Below the pieces are notes generated by a model. That model worked only from the letters and a program-made list of their open reading frames with translations, was not told the origin of the DNA and did not search any database. Below, one piece after another: positions 8,464 to 17,693 of a stretch of 64,000 nt of DNA (the first letter of the stretch is position 1; every line of letters begins with the position of its first letter). A program made the translations under genes and the position numbers. The DNA comes from Chryseobacterium camelliae (GTDB taxonomy: Bacteria; Bacteroidota; Bacteroidia; Flavobacteriales; Weeksellaceae): the NCBI RefSeq assembly GCF_030818575.1, contig NZ_JAUTAL010000001.1, positions 2,046,001 to 2,110,000 on the forward strand, given 5' to 3'.

Positions 8464-9174
8464 ATGAGCCTTCAAATACAGCATCTGACCAAAAAATTCG
8501 GAGAACAGACCGCTCTCAGCGATATCAACATCTCGATCGGGAATAATGAAATCATCGGGCTTTTGGGCCCTAATGGTGCCGGAAAATCAACTCTTATGAA
8601 ATCTATTGTAGGTGCGCTGAAAATAGATGAAGGTGAAATCATTTTCAATGGAAAGAACATTACCGAACATGAAATAGAAAGTAAAAAAAGCATCGGGTTC
8701 CTTCCTGAAAACAATCCGCTGTACCTTGAAATGTATGTGAAGGAATACCTGCAGTTTATTGCCAATATCCACCAGATTCCTGATCAAAGGATTGAAGATG
8801 TCATTGAACTTGTGGGCATCACACCTGAAAGATCAAAAAAAATCGGGCAACTTTCAAAAGGATACAAACAAAGGGTGGGCCTTGCCCAGGCCATTATCCA
8901 TCAGCCGGACCTGCTGATCCTCGATGAACCTACCAATGGCCTTGATCCCAATCAGATTATTGAAATCAGGAATGTCATCCGGGAAATAGGACGGGAAAAG
9001 ACGGTGCTCCTTTCCACGCATATCATGCAGGAGGTAGAAGCTCTGTGTTCCCGGGTAATCCTTATCCATAAAGGGCACATCCTCCAGGACTGCCCGATCG
9101 ATGAATTCAAAGGAAGGTTTGAAAGCCTTGAAGAGGCCTTTACCAGCTATACCCAAGACGCAACTGCCGGCTAA
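8464..9174 (+). CDS. ABC transporter ATP-binding protein, GldA-like
   Basis: 236-aa ATPase subunit of an ABC transporter. Walker A GPNGAGKST, signature LSKGYKQRVG and Walker B LLILDEPTNGLDP followed by a switch-region STHIMQEV are all intact. The sequence style resembles GldA, the ATPase of the flavobacterial gliding-associated exporter (with GldF and GldG), but no permease gene is adjacent, so the assignment is tentative. Classical GldA proteins are longer at the C-terminus. ATG 8464 (MSLQIQHLTKKFG) fits the family; an in-frame start at 8419 would add residues encoded by the preceding terminator and promoter. Confidence 0.85.
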   Translation: MSLQIQHLTKKFGEQTALSDINISIGNNEIIGLLGPNGAGKSTLMKSIVGALKIDEGEIIFNGKNITEHEIESKKSIGFLPENNPLYLEMYVKEYLQFIANIHQIPDQRIEDVIELVGITPERSKKIGQLSKGYKQRVGLAQAIIHQPDLLILDEPTNGLDPNQIIEIRNVIREIGREKTVLLSTHIMQEVEALCSRVILIHKGHILQDCPIDEFKGRFESLEEAFTSYTQDATAG

Positions 9175-9225
9175 TGGCTTTATATTTGATCGGGATAAGA
9201 AGAATAACCCATCAAATACACACCA

Positions 9226-9627
9226 ATGATCAAAACAGTTTTGGCAGCCATCTGCCTGACAGCAGCTTCTTCAGTATCCTATGCGAATAGCCATGCTACT
9301 GATGCCGTTCAGAAGGAATACGTACAGAAAGTCCCGAAAACAGTTATTATCAAAACCAAAAAATTCAAGATAAGGATTGACCAGCAGCCTAACGAGCAAT
9401 ATCTGTATCAATCCTGGTCTGCTAAAGGCAAGCTTACCTCGAAGCCAAGCATGATCATCAGCAATGGCGAAATAATCCCGGACGGAACCGGAGGAAACTA
9501 TTATTATGAATTTCAGAATGAAGGCTATACCTACCAGATCTGGAGGAATTACCTGACCGATTCTGTAAAAAAACCTCCCTATACCCTAAAGGTTATAGAT
9601 CCGCAAGGCCATATAGTGGCCAGCTAG
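9226..9627 (+). CDS. Small secreted hypothetical protein
   Basis: 133 aa with a signal peptide (about residues 1-20, ending near SYANSHA). The mature chain is beta-rich in appearance and Lys/Tyr-rich (KTKKFKIRIDQQPNEQY, then a YQIWRNYLTDS segment), with no domain I can name. It follows the ABC ATPase by 51 nt on the same strand and is closed by an intrinsic terminator, so it may be co-transcribed with the ATPase. Function unknown. Confidence 0.7.
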   Translation: MIKTVLAAICLTAASSVSYANSHATDAVQKEYVQKVPKTVIIKTKKFKIRIDQQPNEQYLYQSWSAKGKLTSKPSMIISNGEIIPDGTGGNYYYEFQNEGYTYQIWRNYLTDSVKKPPYTLKVIDPQGHIVAS

Positions 9628-9660
9628 AATGGTTACACCGTTAAAAGTTAGTATAATATC

Positions 9661-9691
9661 CTCCGGTTCTTCTGTTGAGCCGGAGTTTTTT
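9661..9691 (+). terminator. Intrinsic terminator
   Basis: CTCCGG (9661-9666) pairs with CCGGAG (9680-9685), followed by six T. It closes the plus-strand pair and touches the 3' end of the convergent patatin gene. Confidence 0.85.
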
Positions 9692-10493
9692 ATGCAATTC
9701 CTGATGAAGGCAAAGCCGCAAAAAACCGGCTCATTTCAAAACTTTCTCCGGCTGCATGATAGCCAATATTGAATATCTGCTCCAGACGTTCCTTTCTCCT
9801 TTCAAATGTACCGTATGTAGACAGTTCCTGTGAGGAGATAAACCAATCGCAATGGTCAAATTTAATTTTCTCAATCCGGTAGGACAACAGGTCATAGGAT
9901 CTTGATACAATGGCTTTGATGGATTTAAGATCATCAATTTTAATATCGTGGGGAGGGGAAACAAAGACCCCGATCAGTTTGTCACAGTCTGCGCGGATGA
10001 TGTCAGCAGGAAAATTGTTTAGTACTCCGCCATCACAGTACATTTCATCATTAATGATATAAGGGGTCGTAATTCCAGGAATGGAACAGGAGGCGATAAT
10101 GGCGTCTACTACCCTGAAGTTTTGATCGAAAACTTTTTCTGTCCCTTTAATGAGTTCTGTTGCCACGATCTTTACTTCCTTATTCAGGTCTCCCAGCTTC
10201 ATATCCCCAAAAATGGGGTTAAGGTAATTCCTGAAAATTACGGATGAGACCAGTCCTGGCTGGTTGAATGCAAAATGTTTCCAGTTAAAAAAGTATACGG
10301 ATTTGAAAAACTCAAGAATTTCTTCCGGCGTCTTGCCTACCGCATGCAGGCAGCCAACAATAGAACCGGCACTGCAGCAGGAAAGGATATCTATTTCTAT
10401 GTTTTTCTCGCGTAAGAATTTCAGAACTCCTGCATGGGCAATTCCTTTGGTACCTCCGCCGGATAAAACAAGTCCGGTTTTTTCAAAATTCAT
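9690..10493 (-). CDS. Patatin-like phospholipase
   Basis: 267-aa acyl hydrolase of the patatin family. The oxyanion loop is LSGGGTKGIAHAGVL near residues 9-23; the nucleophile region reads SCCSAGSIVG, and the catalytic Asp is in CDGGVLNNFP. The usual GxSxG elbow has Cys in place of the first Gly, which is uncommon but leaves the Ser and second Gly intact. No signal peptide, so a cytoplasmic or peripheral enzyme is expected. Start taken at 10493 (MNFEKTGLVLSGGG); seven extra in-frame residues upstream have no support. Substrate unknown, presumably membrane phospholipid. Confidence 0.87.
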   Translation of the reverse strand: MNFEKTGLVLSGGGTKGIAHAGVLKFLREKNIEIDILSCCSAGSIVGCLHAVGKTPEEILEFFKSVYFFNWKHFAFNQPGLVSSVIFRNYLNPIFGDMKLGDLNKEVKIVATELIKGTEKVFDQNFRVVDAIIASCSIPGITTPYIINDEMYCDGGVLNNFPADIIRADCDKLIGVFVSPPHDIKIDDLKSIKAIVSRSYDLLSYRIEKIKFDHCDWFISSQELSTYGTFERRKERLEQIFNIGYHAAGESFEMSRFFAALPSSGIA

Positions 10494-10565
10494 GGTATAA
10501 ATGTATGAAAACATCCCTGGATACGGGGTTTAAGGTTTCTAAATTTATGTTAAAAGTTTATGACT

Positions 10566-10862
10566 GTCTGTTCGAGTGTACCATGAAATGTAGCGTGTGG
10601 AGAACTTAGTGTAAGTGATAACGTTCTTTTGTTTGTTAATCATCAGTTCTCGATACATTTTTCTTCGTTTTGCTGCGAAAAACACTCGAACTGACTGGGG
10701 CTGCAATTATTGTCAGACAATCGATTCGCCGTCTGTTCGAGTGCGAAATGAAATGGAGCGTATCGAGAAACTAGTGTAAGCGGTAACCTTCTTTTGTTTG
10801 ATAATCACTGGTTCTCGATACATTTTTCTTCGTTTCACTACGAAAAAACACTCGAACTGACG
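10566..10862. repeat. Second composite inverted-repeat array, two units of 165 bp
   Basis: Short arms start GTCTGTTCGAGTG at 10566 and 10731 (165 bp apart). Long arms near 10651-10699 and 10813-10862 read TTCTCGATACATTTTTCTTCG to ACTCGAACTGAC. The segment between them (TTCTTTTGTTTG...TAATCA) matches the connector of the array at 3493-4022 in reverse complement, so both arrays are the same element in opposite orientations. It fills the space between patatin and lpd. Confidence 0.88.
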
Positions 10863-10911
10863 TGACCGCACTGTTTGTCAGACATTGATTCTGCGTTTTG
10901 TGCATACCAAC

Positions 10912-10938
10912 AAAAAAGCCCGGAAAAATCCGGGCTTT
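10912..10938 (-). terminator. Intrinsic terminator of dihydrolipoyl dehydrogenase gene
   Basis: 10-bp stem AAAGCCCGGA/TCCGGGCTTT (10915-10924 and 10929-10938) with a 4-nt loop, followed on the minus strand by a T-run. Confidence 0.9.
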
Positions 10939-10962
10939 ATATGTAATATTAAGTATATAAGC

Positions 10963-12351
10963 TTAAATATGGATCACCTCCCCGTAAGCAGCAGCAGCAG
11001 CTTCCATGATCGCTTCGGAAACCGTTGGGTGCGGGTGGATGGATTTGATGATTTCATGTCCTGTAGTCTCCAGTTTTCTGGCTACTACAGCTTCTGCTAC
11101 CATATCGGTAACACCGTCACCAATCATATGGCAACCCAACCATTCTCCGTATTTGGCATCAAAAATCACTTTGATGAATCCATCGGTATTTCCGTTAGCC
11201 GTTGCTTTTCCGCTGGCAGAAAGCGGGAATTTCCCTACTTTGATTTCATATCCCTTTTCTTTAGCCTGTTTTTCAGTAAGCCCTACAGAAGCTACTTCCG
11301 GATGGCAATATGTACATCCAGGAATATTGCCGTAGTCGATTTTCTCTACGTGCATTCCCTTGATCTTTTCCACACAGGTAATTCCTTCTGCGGACGCTAC
11401 GTGCGCCAGAGCCTGGGTAGGGATAATATCTCCAATCGCATAATATCCTGGTACTGAAGTTTCATACCATTCGTTCACCAATACTCTTCCTTTATCTGTC
11501 TGGATGCCGACATCTTCAAGACCGATATTCTCGATATTCGCAGCAATTCCTACTGCAGACAATAAGATATCCGCTTCAAGAGTGATGTTTCCTTTGGCTG
11601 TTTTTACAGTAGCTTTTACGCCTTCTCCGCTTGTATCCACACTTTCTACAGATGCATTGGTCATGATCTCTATTCCGGTCTTTTTAAGCGATTTCTCTAA
11701 ATGTTTAGAGATCTCCTCATCTTCTACAGGAACGATATTCGGCATGAATTCAACAACAGTTACTTTAGTTCCCATCGTATTATAGAAATCAGCAAACTCC
11801 ACCCCGATGGCTCCGGAACCTACCACGATCATAGATTTCGGTTGCTCAGGTAAAGACAATGCCTGTCTGTATCCGATTACTTTTTTACCGTCCTGAGGCA
11901 GGTTCGGCAATTCTCTGGAACGGGCTCCTGTCGCGATGATGATATGGGTACCGGTATATTCGGTTACCTTACCTTCTTGATCCGTTACAGAAACTTTTTT
12001 GCCTTTCTGAACTTTTGCAGTTCCCAGAATGACATCGATCTTATTTTTCTTCATCAGGAATTCAATCCCTTTGCTCATTTTGTTGGCTACGCCACGGCTT
12101 CTCTGAATAACGTTCGGGAATTCAAAGCTGCCTTCCACCTTATTCAGTCCGTAATCTTCAGCATGATTGATGTAATGAAATACCTGAGCGGATTTCAGCA
12201 AAGCCTTAGTAGGAATACATCCCCAGTTCAGGCAGATCCCTCCCAGGTTTTCTTTTTCAATGATCGCAGTTTTGAAACCCAGCTGTGCTGCTCTGATCGC
12301 TGTAACGTATCCACCAGGACCACTTCCGATGACAATAATATCGTAGTTCAT
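10963..12351 (-). CDS. lpdA: Dihydrolipoyl dehydrogenase (E3)
   Basis: 462-aa FAD flavoprotein that reoxidises dihydrolipoamide in 2-oxoacid dehydrogenase complexes. It shows the FAD-binding GSGPGGYVTAI at the N-terminus, the redox-active disulfide in GGICLNWGCIPTKALL (about residues 37-52), the NAD-binding GSGAIGVEFADFY, and the C-terminal dimer-interface HPHPTVSEA with the active-site His. Start at 12351 (MNYDIIVIGSG) is the family start; an upstream in-frame extension of 40 residues lies in the terminator region of the next gene. It is monocistronic here. The fused E1 gene at 31938-34370 could be one of its partners, as no E2 is in the window. Confidence 0.95.
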   Translation of the reverse strand: MNYDIIVIGSGPGGYVTAIRAAQLGFKTAIIEKENLGGICLNWGCIPTKALLKSAQVFHYINHAEDYGLNKVEGSFEFPNVIQRSRGVANKMSKGIEFLMKKNKIDVILGTAKVQKGKKVSVTDQEGKVTEYTGTHIIIATGARSRELPNLPQDGKKVIGYRQALSLPEQPKSMIVVGSGAIGVEFADFYNTMGTKVTVVEFMPNIVPVEDEEISKHLEKSLKKTGIEIMTNASVESVDTSGEGVKATVKTAKGNITLEADILLSAVGIAANIENIGLEDVGIQTDKGRVLVNEWYETSVPGYYAIGDIIPTQALAHVASAEGITCVEKIKGMHVEKIDYGNIPGCTYCHPEVASVGLTEKQAKEKGYEIKVGKFPLSASGKATANGNTDGFIKVIFDAKYGEWLGCHMIGDGVTDMVAEAVVARKLETTGHEIIKSIHPHPTVSEAIMEAAAAAYGEVIHI

Positions 12352-12402
12352 TAGTATAAAATTTTTATGCGAATTTAAGGAAAAAATATCGGATAAGAAA
12401 CG

Positions 12403-12425
12403 AAAAAGCAACCTGTAAGGCTGCT
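12403..12425 (-). terminator. Intrinsic terminator of the sorbosone-dehydrogenase-like gene
   Basis: On the minus strand AGCAGCC pairs with GGTTGCT (one G-U) over a 5-nt loop, then five T. It separates the lipoprotein gene from lpdA. Confidence 0.75.
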
Positions 12426-12439
12426 TCTGTATTTTTAAA

Positions 12440-13753
12440 TTATTTTTTGCTGTAGGATACCCGCCAGACAATTCCGCCTACGTCATCCGCTACCAGTAAA
12501 GATCCGTCGGCGAGCTGCAAAACCCCTACAGGACGGCCATATACATCCCCTTTTTCTTTATCTGCAATAAATCCCGATAAAAATGGTTCATAAGTTCCTG
12601 AAGCTTTTCCATTGGCAAACGGAACAAATGCGACCTGATACCCTACCAACGAAGAGCGGTTCCAGGAACCATGCTGTCCGATGAATGCCCCATTCTTATA
12701 TTTTTGCGGAAACTGTGCTCCTTTATAAAAGTCCAGTCCCAGCGATGCCGTATGGGAACCGAGGGGTACATCAGGAACGATGGTCTTAGCAACCAGGTCA
12801 GGCCGTTCTCCTTTTCTTCGGGGATCTTCATGCTTTCCGAAATAAGCATACGGCCAGCCGTAAAATGCACCTTTCTTCACACTGGTCAGGTAATCCGGAA
12901 CCAGTTCGTCCCCCAGCTCATCCCGTTCATTCACTACGGTCCACAACGCTCCGGTGACCGGATTCCAACTCATTCCAACCGGATTCCTAAGTCCCGAAGC
13001 AAATATAATCTCTCCGCTTCCATCAGGATTTATTTCCAGTATATTGGCTCTTCTTACTTCATTTTCCATTCCGTTTTCCCCTACATTACTGCCGGAACCT
13101 ACGGAAACATATATTTTCGACTGGTCTTTATTCGCAATTAAATTTCTTGTCCAGTGATTGTTGTAGCCTCCAGCCGGAAGGTTAAGCATTTTCTTTCCGG
13201 GACCTGATATTTTCAGGTCTCCCTGCTTATAGGGGTATACCCATAGTCCATCTGTATTGGCCACATAGAACTGATCTTTGATGATCAGCATTCCGTAAGG
13301 CTGGTTCAGGTTGTCAATAAAAACGGAGGATGTTTCCGGAATGCCATCTTTATTAGCATCCCTGTATACCAATATCCTGTTGGCCGATTTACCGCCTACT
13401 TCCGCATTGCTCTTTCCGCTGATATCGTTTTTAACTTTTTCGGTAGCGGAACGCTCAGAATTGGAAAGCACTACGAAGACATCGCCATTGGGCGCCTGGA
13501 TCATATTCCGGGGACTCTTGATATCTTCTGCAAAGCGGGTAACGGTGAATCCTTCAGGAGCTGTAGGAGCCTTTCCTGCCGGCCAGCCGATCACATTGCT
13601 GAACTTATTCTTAGCGCCTTTCTCATCCGGAGCCGGAAGTTTTAAGGTATCGGTCTGTGTAGCCACTTCACTTTTGGTTGTAACATCCTGCTTTTTCTGG
13701 TCTTTACAGCTTGCAAGAATTACAATAACAGAAGGTAGAATGTATTTTCTCAT
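12440..13753 (-). CDS. Sorbosone/PQQ-dependent sugar dehydrogenase-like lipoprotein
   Basis: 437-aa lipoprotein (lipobox VILASC, Cys15) with a six-bladed beta-propeller of the glucose/sorbosone dehydrogenase superfamily. Typical segments are APEGFTVTRFAEDIKSPRNM, GLRNPVGMSWNP, NERDELGDELVPDY and GQHGSWNRS. Members with PQQ oxidise aldoses or sorbosone in the periplasm, but many bacteroidetal homologues have no shown activity, so the function is only inferred. It is a single gene between its own terminator and a 240-bp spacer in which I see nothing notable. Confidence 0.82.
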   Translation of the reverse strand: MRKYILPSVIVILASCKDQKKQDVTTKSEVATQTDTLKLPAPDEKGAKNKFSNVIGWPAGKAPTAPEGFTVTRFAEDIKSPRNMIQAPNGDVFVVLSNSERSATEKVKNDISGKSNAEVGGKSANRILVYRDANKDGIPETSSVFIDNLNQPYGMLIIKDQFYVANTDGLWVYPYKQGDLKISGPGKKMLNLPAGGYNNHWTRNLIANKDQSKIYVSVGSGSNVGENGMENEVRRANILEINPDGSGEIIFASGLRNPVGMSWNPVTGALWTVVNERDELGDELVPDYLTSVKKGAFYGWPYAYFGKHEDPRRKGERPDLVAKTIVPDVPLGSHTASLGLDFYKGAQFPQKYKNGAFIGQHGSWNRSSLVGYQVAFVPFANGKASGTYEPFLSGFIADKEKGDVYGRPVGVLQLADGSLLVADDVGGIVWRVSYSKK

Positions 13754-13994
13754 AGATGCATAATTTTGATTTATGGATAAAATACAGTATTATATTTTAT
13801 TTCGTTATCTATGTTGCAAAAATCATTCCCTGTTTTGAGCAAAATAATGAAAAACAGAGAAGTAAAAAAGGGAATAAAGAAAGAATATGAAAAAGGAAAA
13901 AGATATAGCTAAGAAAGGATTGACCAATATAAAATAAAAATTCTCTTTCTAAGGCAACGTAAATTGATCCATTCACCATTCATTCTTTGATATA

Positions 13995-15026
13995 TCATTC
14001 GATAACTGCATGTACGATACTTTTCCTGTTCCAGGTGTATGAAATATGGACTTTCCCGTCAGAAGCCTGGATAACGGAGGGGTAAGAATATTCATCGCCA
14101 TCCTTGCCATTTTCCAGGACCAGGACATCTTTCCATTGTTTACCGTCTTTCGAAATGGCTGCGTTGAGCTTTGTACGTCCTTCCCACCAGTTTTTCCCGC
14201 TGATTTCAGGATTATATACCATAAGCAGCCAGTTATTCTTCAGACGGATGGCATCGGTGCCTGAATTAGGATTGGCAAGGTTCGTTTCTTCCCAAAGAGT
14301 CCACTGCTTTCCATGGTCATGGGAAAATGAAGTCATCACCTTGTTCTGTTGGCTCCGTGCCAGGAGCTGAAGCACACCGTTTTTGTGCTCAATGATGCTG
14401 GGCTGTATCACCTGTACATCTTTTTGCTGATAGTTAACTGGAATAACTTTCCAGGTCTTTCCACGGTCAGTACTCCATTCCAGGTGGACTTTCCAGTTTT
14501 TTTCCGTGAATTCCTTGCTGGAAGGTGAAACAAGATCTCCGTTCCGAAGCATCAGCGGACGGTTTTTTACAGGTCCTATAAGGCTTTTCAGTTCTTCAGG
14601 CTGTGACCAATTTTTACCGCCATCAGCGGAAGTTTTTAACCAGCAGCTCCATTCCCTCGGATTGGGACCTGCTTTATAAAACATAAATACCGAATCTGTT
14701 TTCGGAAGGGTATATAAAACCGGGTTCCATGCAGGGTAGTCAGTATTTCCGGATCCTTTTCCATCTGCAACGGCTTTGGGAACAGACCAGTTCTGATGAT
14801 TCCATTCAGACAGCCATATTTTTACCGAACGGTCACCTTCATGTTCACCACCGAACCATGAACAAATAATATTACCGTTTTCTGTTTCAGTTAATGTGGA
14901 CGCATGGCACTGCCGGAATCCTGCTGTGTTTTCCGTAAATATTTTTTCCCTGGATACCAGGACAGGCTGGTAATTTTTACAGGAAATCAACAAAATACAT
15001 CCTAAAAATGAAATGAAAGTCCTCAT
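13995..15026 (-). CDS. Sialidase-superfamily (BNR) lipoprotein
   Basis: 343-aa lipoprotein (lipobox LLISC) with a sialidase-type six-bladed propeller. Asp-box-like motifs are visible: SADGGKNW, STDRGKTW, SHDHGKQW and SKDGKQW. The segments FRQCHASTL, CSWFGGEHEG, NPNSGTDA and EYSYPSVIQ match a broad BNR_2 family distinct from classical neuraminidases, so exo-sialidase activity is not assured. Its ATG overlaps the stop of the upstream GH3 gene (TGATG). It is the last gene of a GH29-GH3-BNR operon, so a role in trimming fucosylated or otherwise complex glycans is inferred. Confidence 0.85.
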   Translation of the reverse strand: MRTFISFLGCILLISCKNYQPVLVSREKIFTENTAGFRQCHASTLTETENGNIICSWFGGEHEGDRSVKIWLSEWNHQNWSVPKAVADGKGSGNTDYPAWNPVLYTLPKTDSVFMFYKAGPNPREWSCWLKTSADGGKNWSQPEELKSLIGPVKNRPLMLRNGDLVSPSSKEFTEKNWKVHLEWSTDRGKTWKVIPVNYQQKDVQVIQPSIIEHKNGVLQLLARSQQNKVMTSFSHDHGKQWTLWEETNLANPNSGTDAIRLKNNWLLMVYNPEISGKNWWEGRTKLNAAISKDGKQWKDVLVLENGKDGDEYSYPSVIQASDGKVHISYTWNRKSIVHAVIE

Positions 15027-17693
15027 CAGTTGGTTACAGTAATGTTTTGTTTCAGCGGCAGGTTTTTGGACGAATTTCCTACCATAATCCGATACGTCCC
15101 TTTCTCCACGGTCCAGTTCATCTTTTCATCAAGGAACTGAAGCTGCTGCACAGGAAGCTCTATCGTTACCTGTTTGGATTCTCCGGGTTGTAAATAGACT
15201 TTCTGAAAGCCCTTCAGCTCAATAACGGGTCTTGAAACCGAAGCCAGAAGGTCTTTAACATACAGCTGCACAACTTCGCTGCCGGCTTTTAGTCCCGTAT
15301 TTTTTACCGTCACCTGCGCCTTTATGGTTTCAGCCGGAGAATAATCTGACCGGTTGAGTTTCAGGTCTGAGATCTCAAATGTTGTATAGCTTAGTCCGAA
15401 ACCGAACGGATACAAGGGTTCTCCGCTCAGGTCATAGTAATCGTTTCCTCTACCGGTGGGATGATGGTTATAGCTTAGCGGGAGCTGGCCTTCTTCCACC
15501 GGAAAGGTCAGCGGAAGCTTACCAGAAGGATTTTCCGCTCCGAAAAGGACTTTGGCAACTGCATTTCCACCTTCTTCACCGGGATACCATACATCTAAAA
15601 TAGCTCCTGCCTTATCTTTCCAGGAGGTTGTCTTAATGGCTGAACCTCCCACTAATATTACGGTTACCGGCTTATTCAGCTTGGAAACTTCACTGATGAA
15701 TGCTTCCTGGTTGCCTGGCAGGCTCAGTGACGAACGATCCTGGAATTCCCCTTCATGAATGCCTGCCGCAATAATGATGTAATCTGCATTCTGAGCCATC
15801 CTCAGAGCATCATTGAAATCTTTCTGATAGTCTTTAAGTCCGTAATTCCAGACCAGTTCTATATTCGCTTCTCCTCGGTCTTCACGGAATTCAACCGTCA
15901 GATCATACTTTTGGCCTTTTACGAAATCAATTTCAACGGTTTTGATGGAATAGCTTAGCTTTTCCCATTGATCGATCATCAGCTTTCCGTTAAGGTACAT
16001 CCTGAAACCGTCGTTTCCACGAAGACCTACAAGGTATTTACCGGTTGCCGGTGCTTCGAGCTGTCCTTTCCAGCGTACGCTGTATTGGTCAGGCTGAAGC
16101 TTTTCGGGATTTGGGGAATAGAGGGTCCATTTGAAATTCAGCTGCTGGTCCAGCCTCTCGAAAGCAGGACCACCGCTCAGATTCGTATCTGCAAAATAAC
16201 TTCCTTTTAATCCTTTCAGGGTATTAACGGATAAGAATTCTGCCGGAACGGTAGTCAGGGTTTTGACATCCCAATCAATTCCTCTGGAATAATCGATTGT
16301 AATATTTTTGTTTGCCGTAAATTTTTTAATGCCGTTCAGGATGCTTGTTTTTCTGTTTCCGGGACCTGAATACCCGCCCAGCCTTGCATCTTCTGCATCG
16401 GCACCGACGATCAGGATGTGTTTGACCGTTTCCGGAACAGGAAGCGTATGATTGTTATTCTGCAGCAGGACAAAAGATTCCATCGCCGCTTTTTCAGCAA
16501 CAGGCTTATGATCGAGTAATTTCAGCTGCCTGATCTCTTTATCGGATACATACGGATTTTCAAATAATCCGAGTTCGAATTTGGCTCTCAAAACCCGTGA
16601 AACGGCATCATCGATCCGTTGCTGACTGATCCTTCCGTCCAGAAACGGCGGAATGAAGAGTTTGTAATGCTGGTACTCCGCCTGGAAGATTACATCCAGT
16701 CCGGCATTCATCGCCTGTGCAGAGGCATCATCATAATCTTTGGCTGTAAAATGCAGGACATTAGCTCCTCCAACCGCACTGGCATCGCTGATCACAAATC
16801 CTTTAAAGTTCCATTCCTTTTTCAGTTTTTGTGTCAGCAGCCACTCATTTGCCGTGGAAGGCCTTCCGTCCAGGAGATTATATGCGGTCATCACCGAACG
16901 GCTTCCTCCTTTGCTGAAAGCCTGATGAAAAGGAACCAGATGGGTTTCTTCCAGGTACCTTTTACTCCAATGGATGGGGTAAGAATCCCCTTCCTCCCTC
17001 ACCTACATTGGCTAAAAAATGCTTTGGAGTCGTAATGATCCCGGCCTGTTCAAAAGGAGTGACAAAACTTACTCCCATCACCGAAGTGAGAAACGGATCT
17101 TCTCCATAGGTCTCTTCAGTCCTTCCCCATCGGACGTCACTGGCTAAGTTCACCACCGGGGTCAGGATCTGGCGAATTCCCCTCAACCGGGATTCCTGAG
17201 CAATAGCTGAAGCCACTTCCTTCATCAATTCCGGATTAAAGGAGGCAGAAAGGGCGATCGCCTGCGGAAAAGCTGTGGCTCCTTCCCTGACCAGTCCGTG
17301 TAAAGCTTCATCAAAAGGAATAACAGGAATGCCCAGCCTTGATTTTTCTATAAAATATTTCTGAATCGCATTGATTTTGGCCGCCAGGCGTTCCGCATTC
17401 TCATCGGCATTGTATTTCAGCATCTGCCCGGCAGCACCGCCACCAATGTTGGCAGCACTTACCTGCAATCCGAAAATGCCGTGGCTATACTGGTCTTCAG
17501 GAACATGGTCCAGATCTCCGGGAATCATGAAACACTGCCAGAACTTCTCCTCCGGTGTCATCCGGCTCAACAGGTCTTTGACCCTGGTTTCCACCGGCTG
17601 CTTAGGATCTTTGTATAAAGGCTTCTGCCCCTGGGCCAATACGGTCTGAAAGAGGATCAAAACTCCTGTTACTTTAAAACGGAACCTCTTCAT
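15026..17693 (-). pseudogene. GH3 beta-glucosidase family gene, interrupted by a +1 frameshift
   Basis: Full-length GH3 enzyme (about 888 aa once restored) split into two overlapping frames, 17693-16962 and 17002-15026. The N-terminal part has a signal peptide, SRMTPEEK, FDEALHG and PKHFLANVGEGGR. The rest has the nucleophile motif VISDASAVGG, a PA14 insert (about GLKGSYFADTNLSGG to IELVWNYG), the C-terminal GH3 domain and an Fn3-like domain. The frames join if one C is removed from the CCCC run at 16987-16990, restoring GGRDSYPIHW, a well-known GH3 motif. It may be a genuine mutation or a sequencing indel. The gene overlaps fucosidase by 4 nt upstream and the BNR gene by 1 nt downstream, which argues for translational coupling in an intact ancestral operon. 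Confidence 0.88.
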
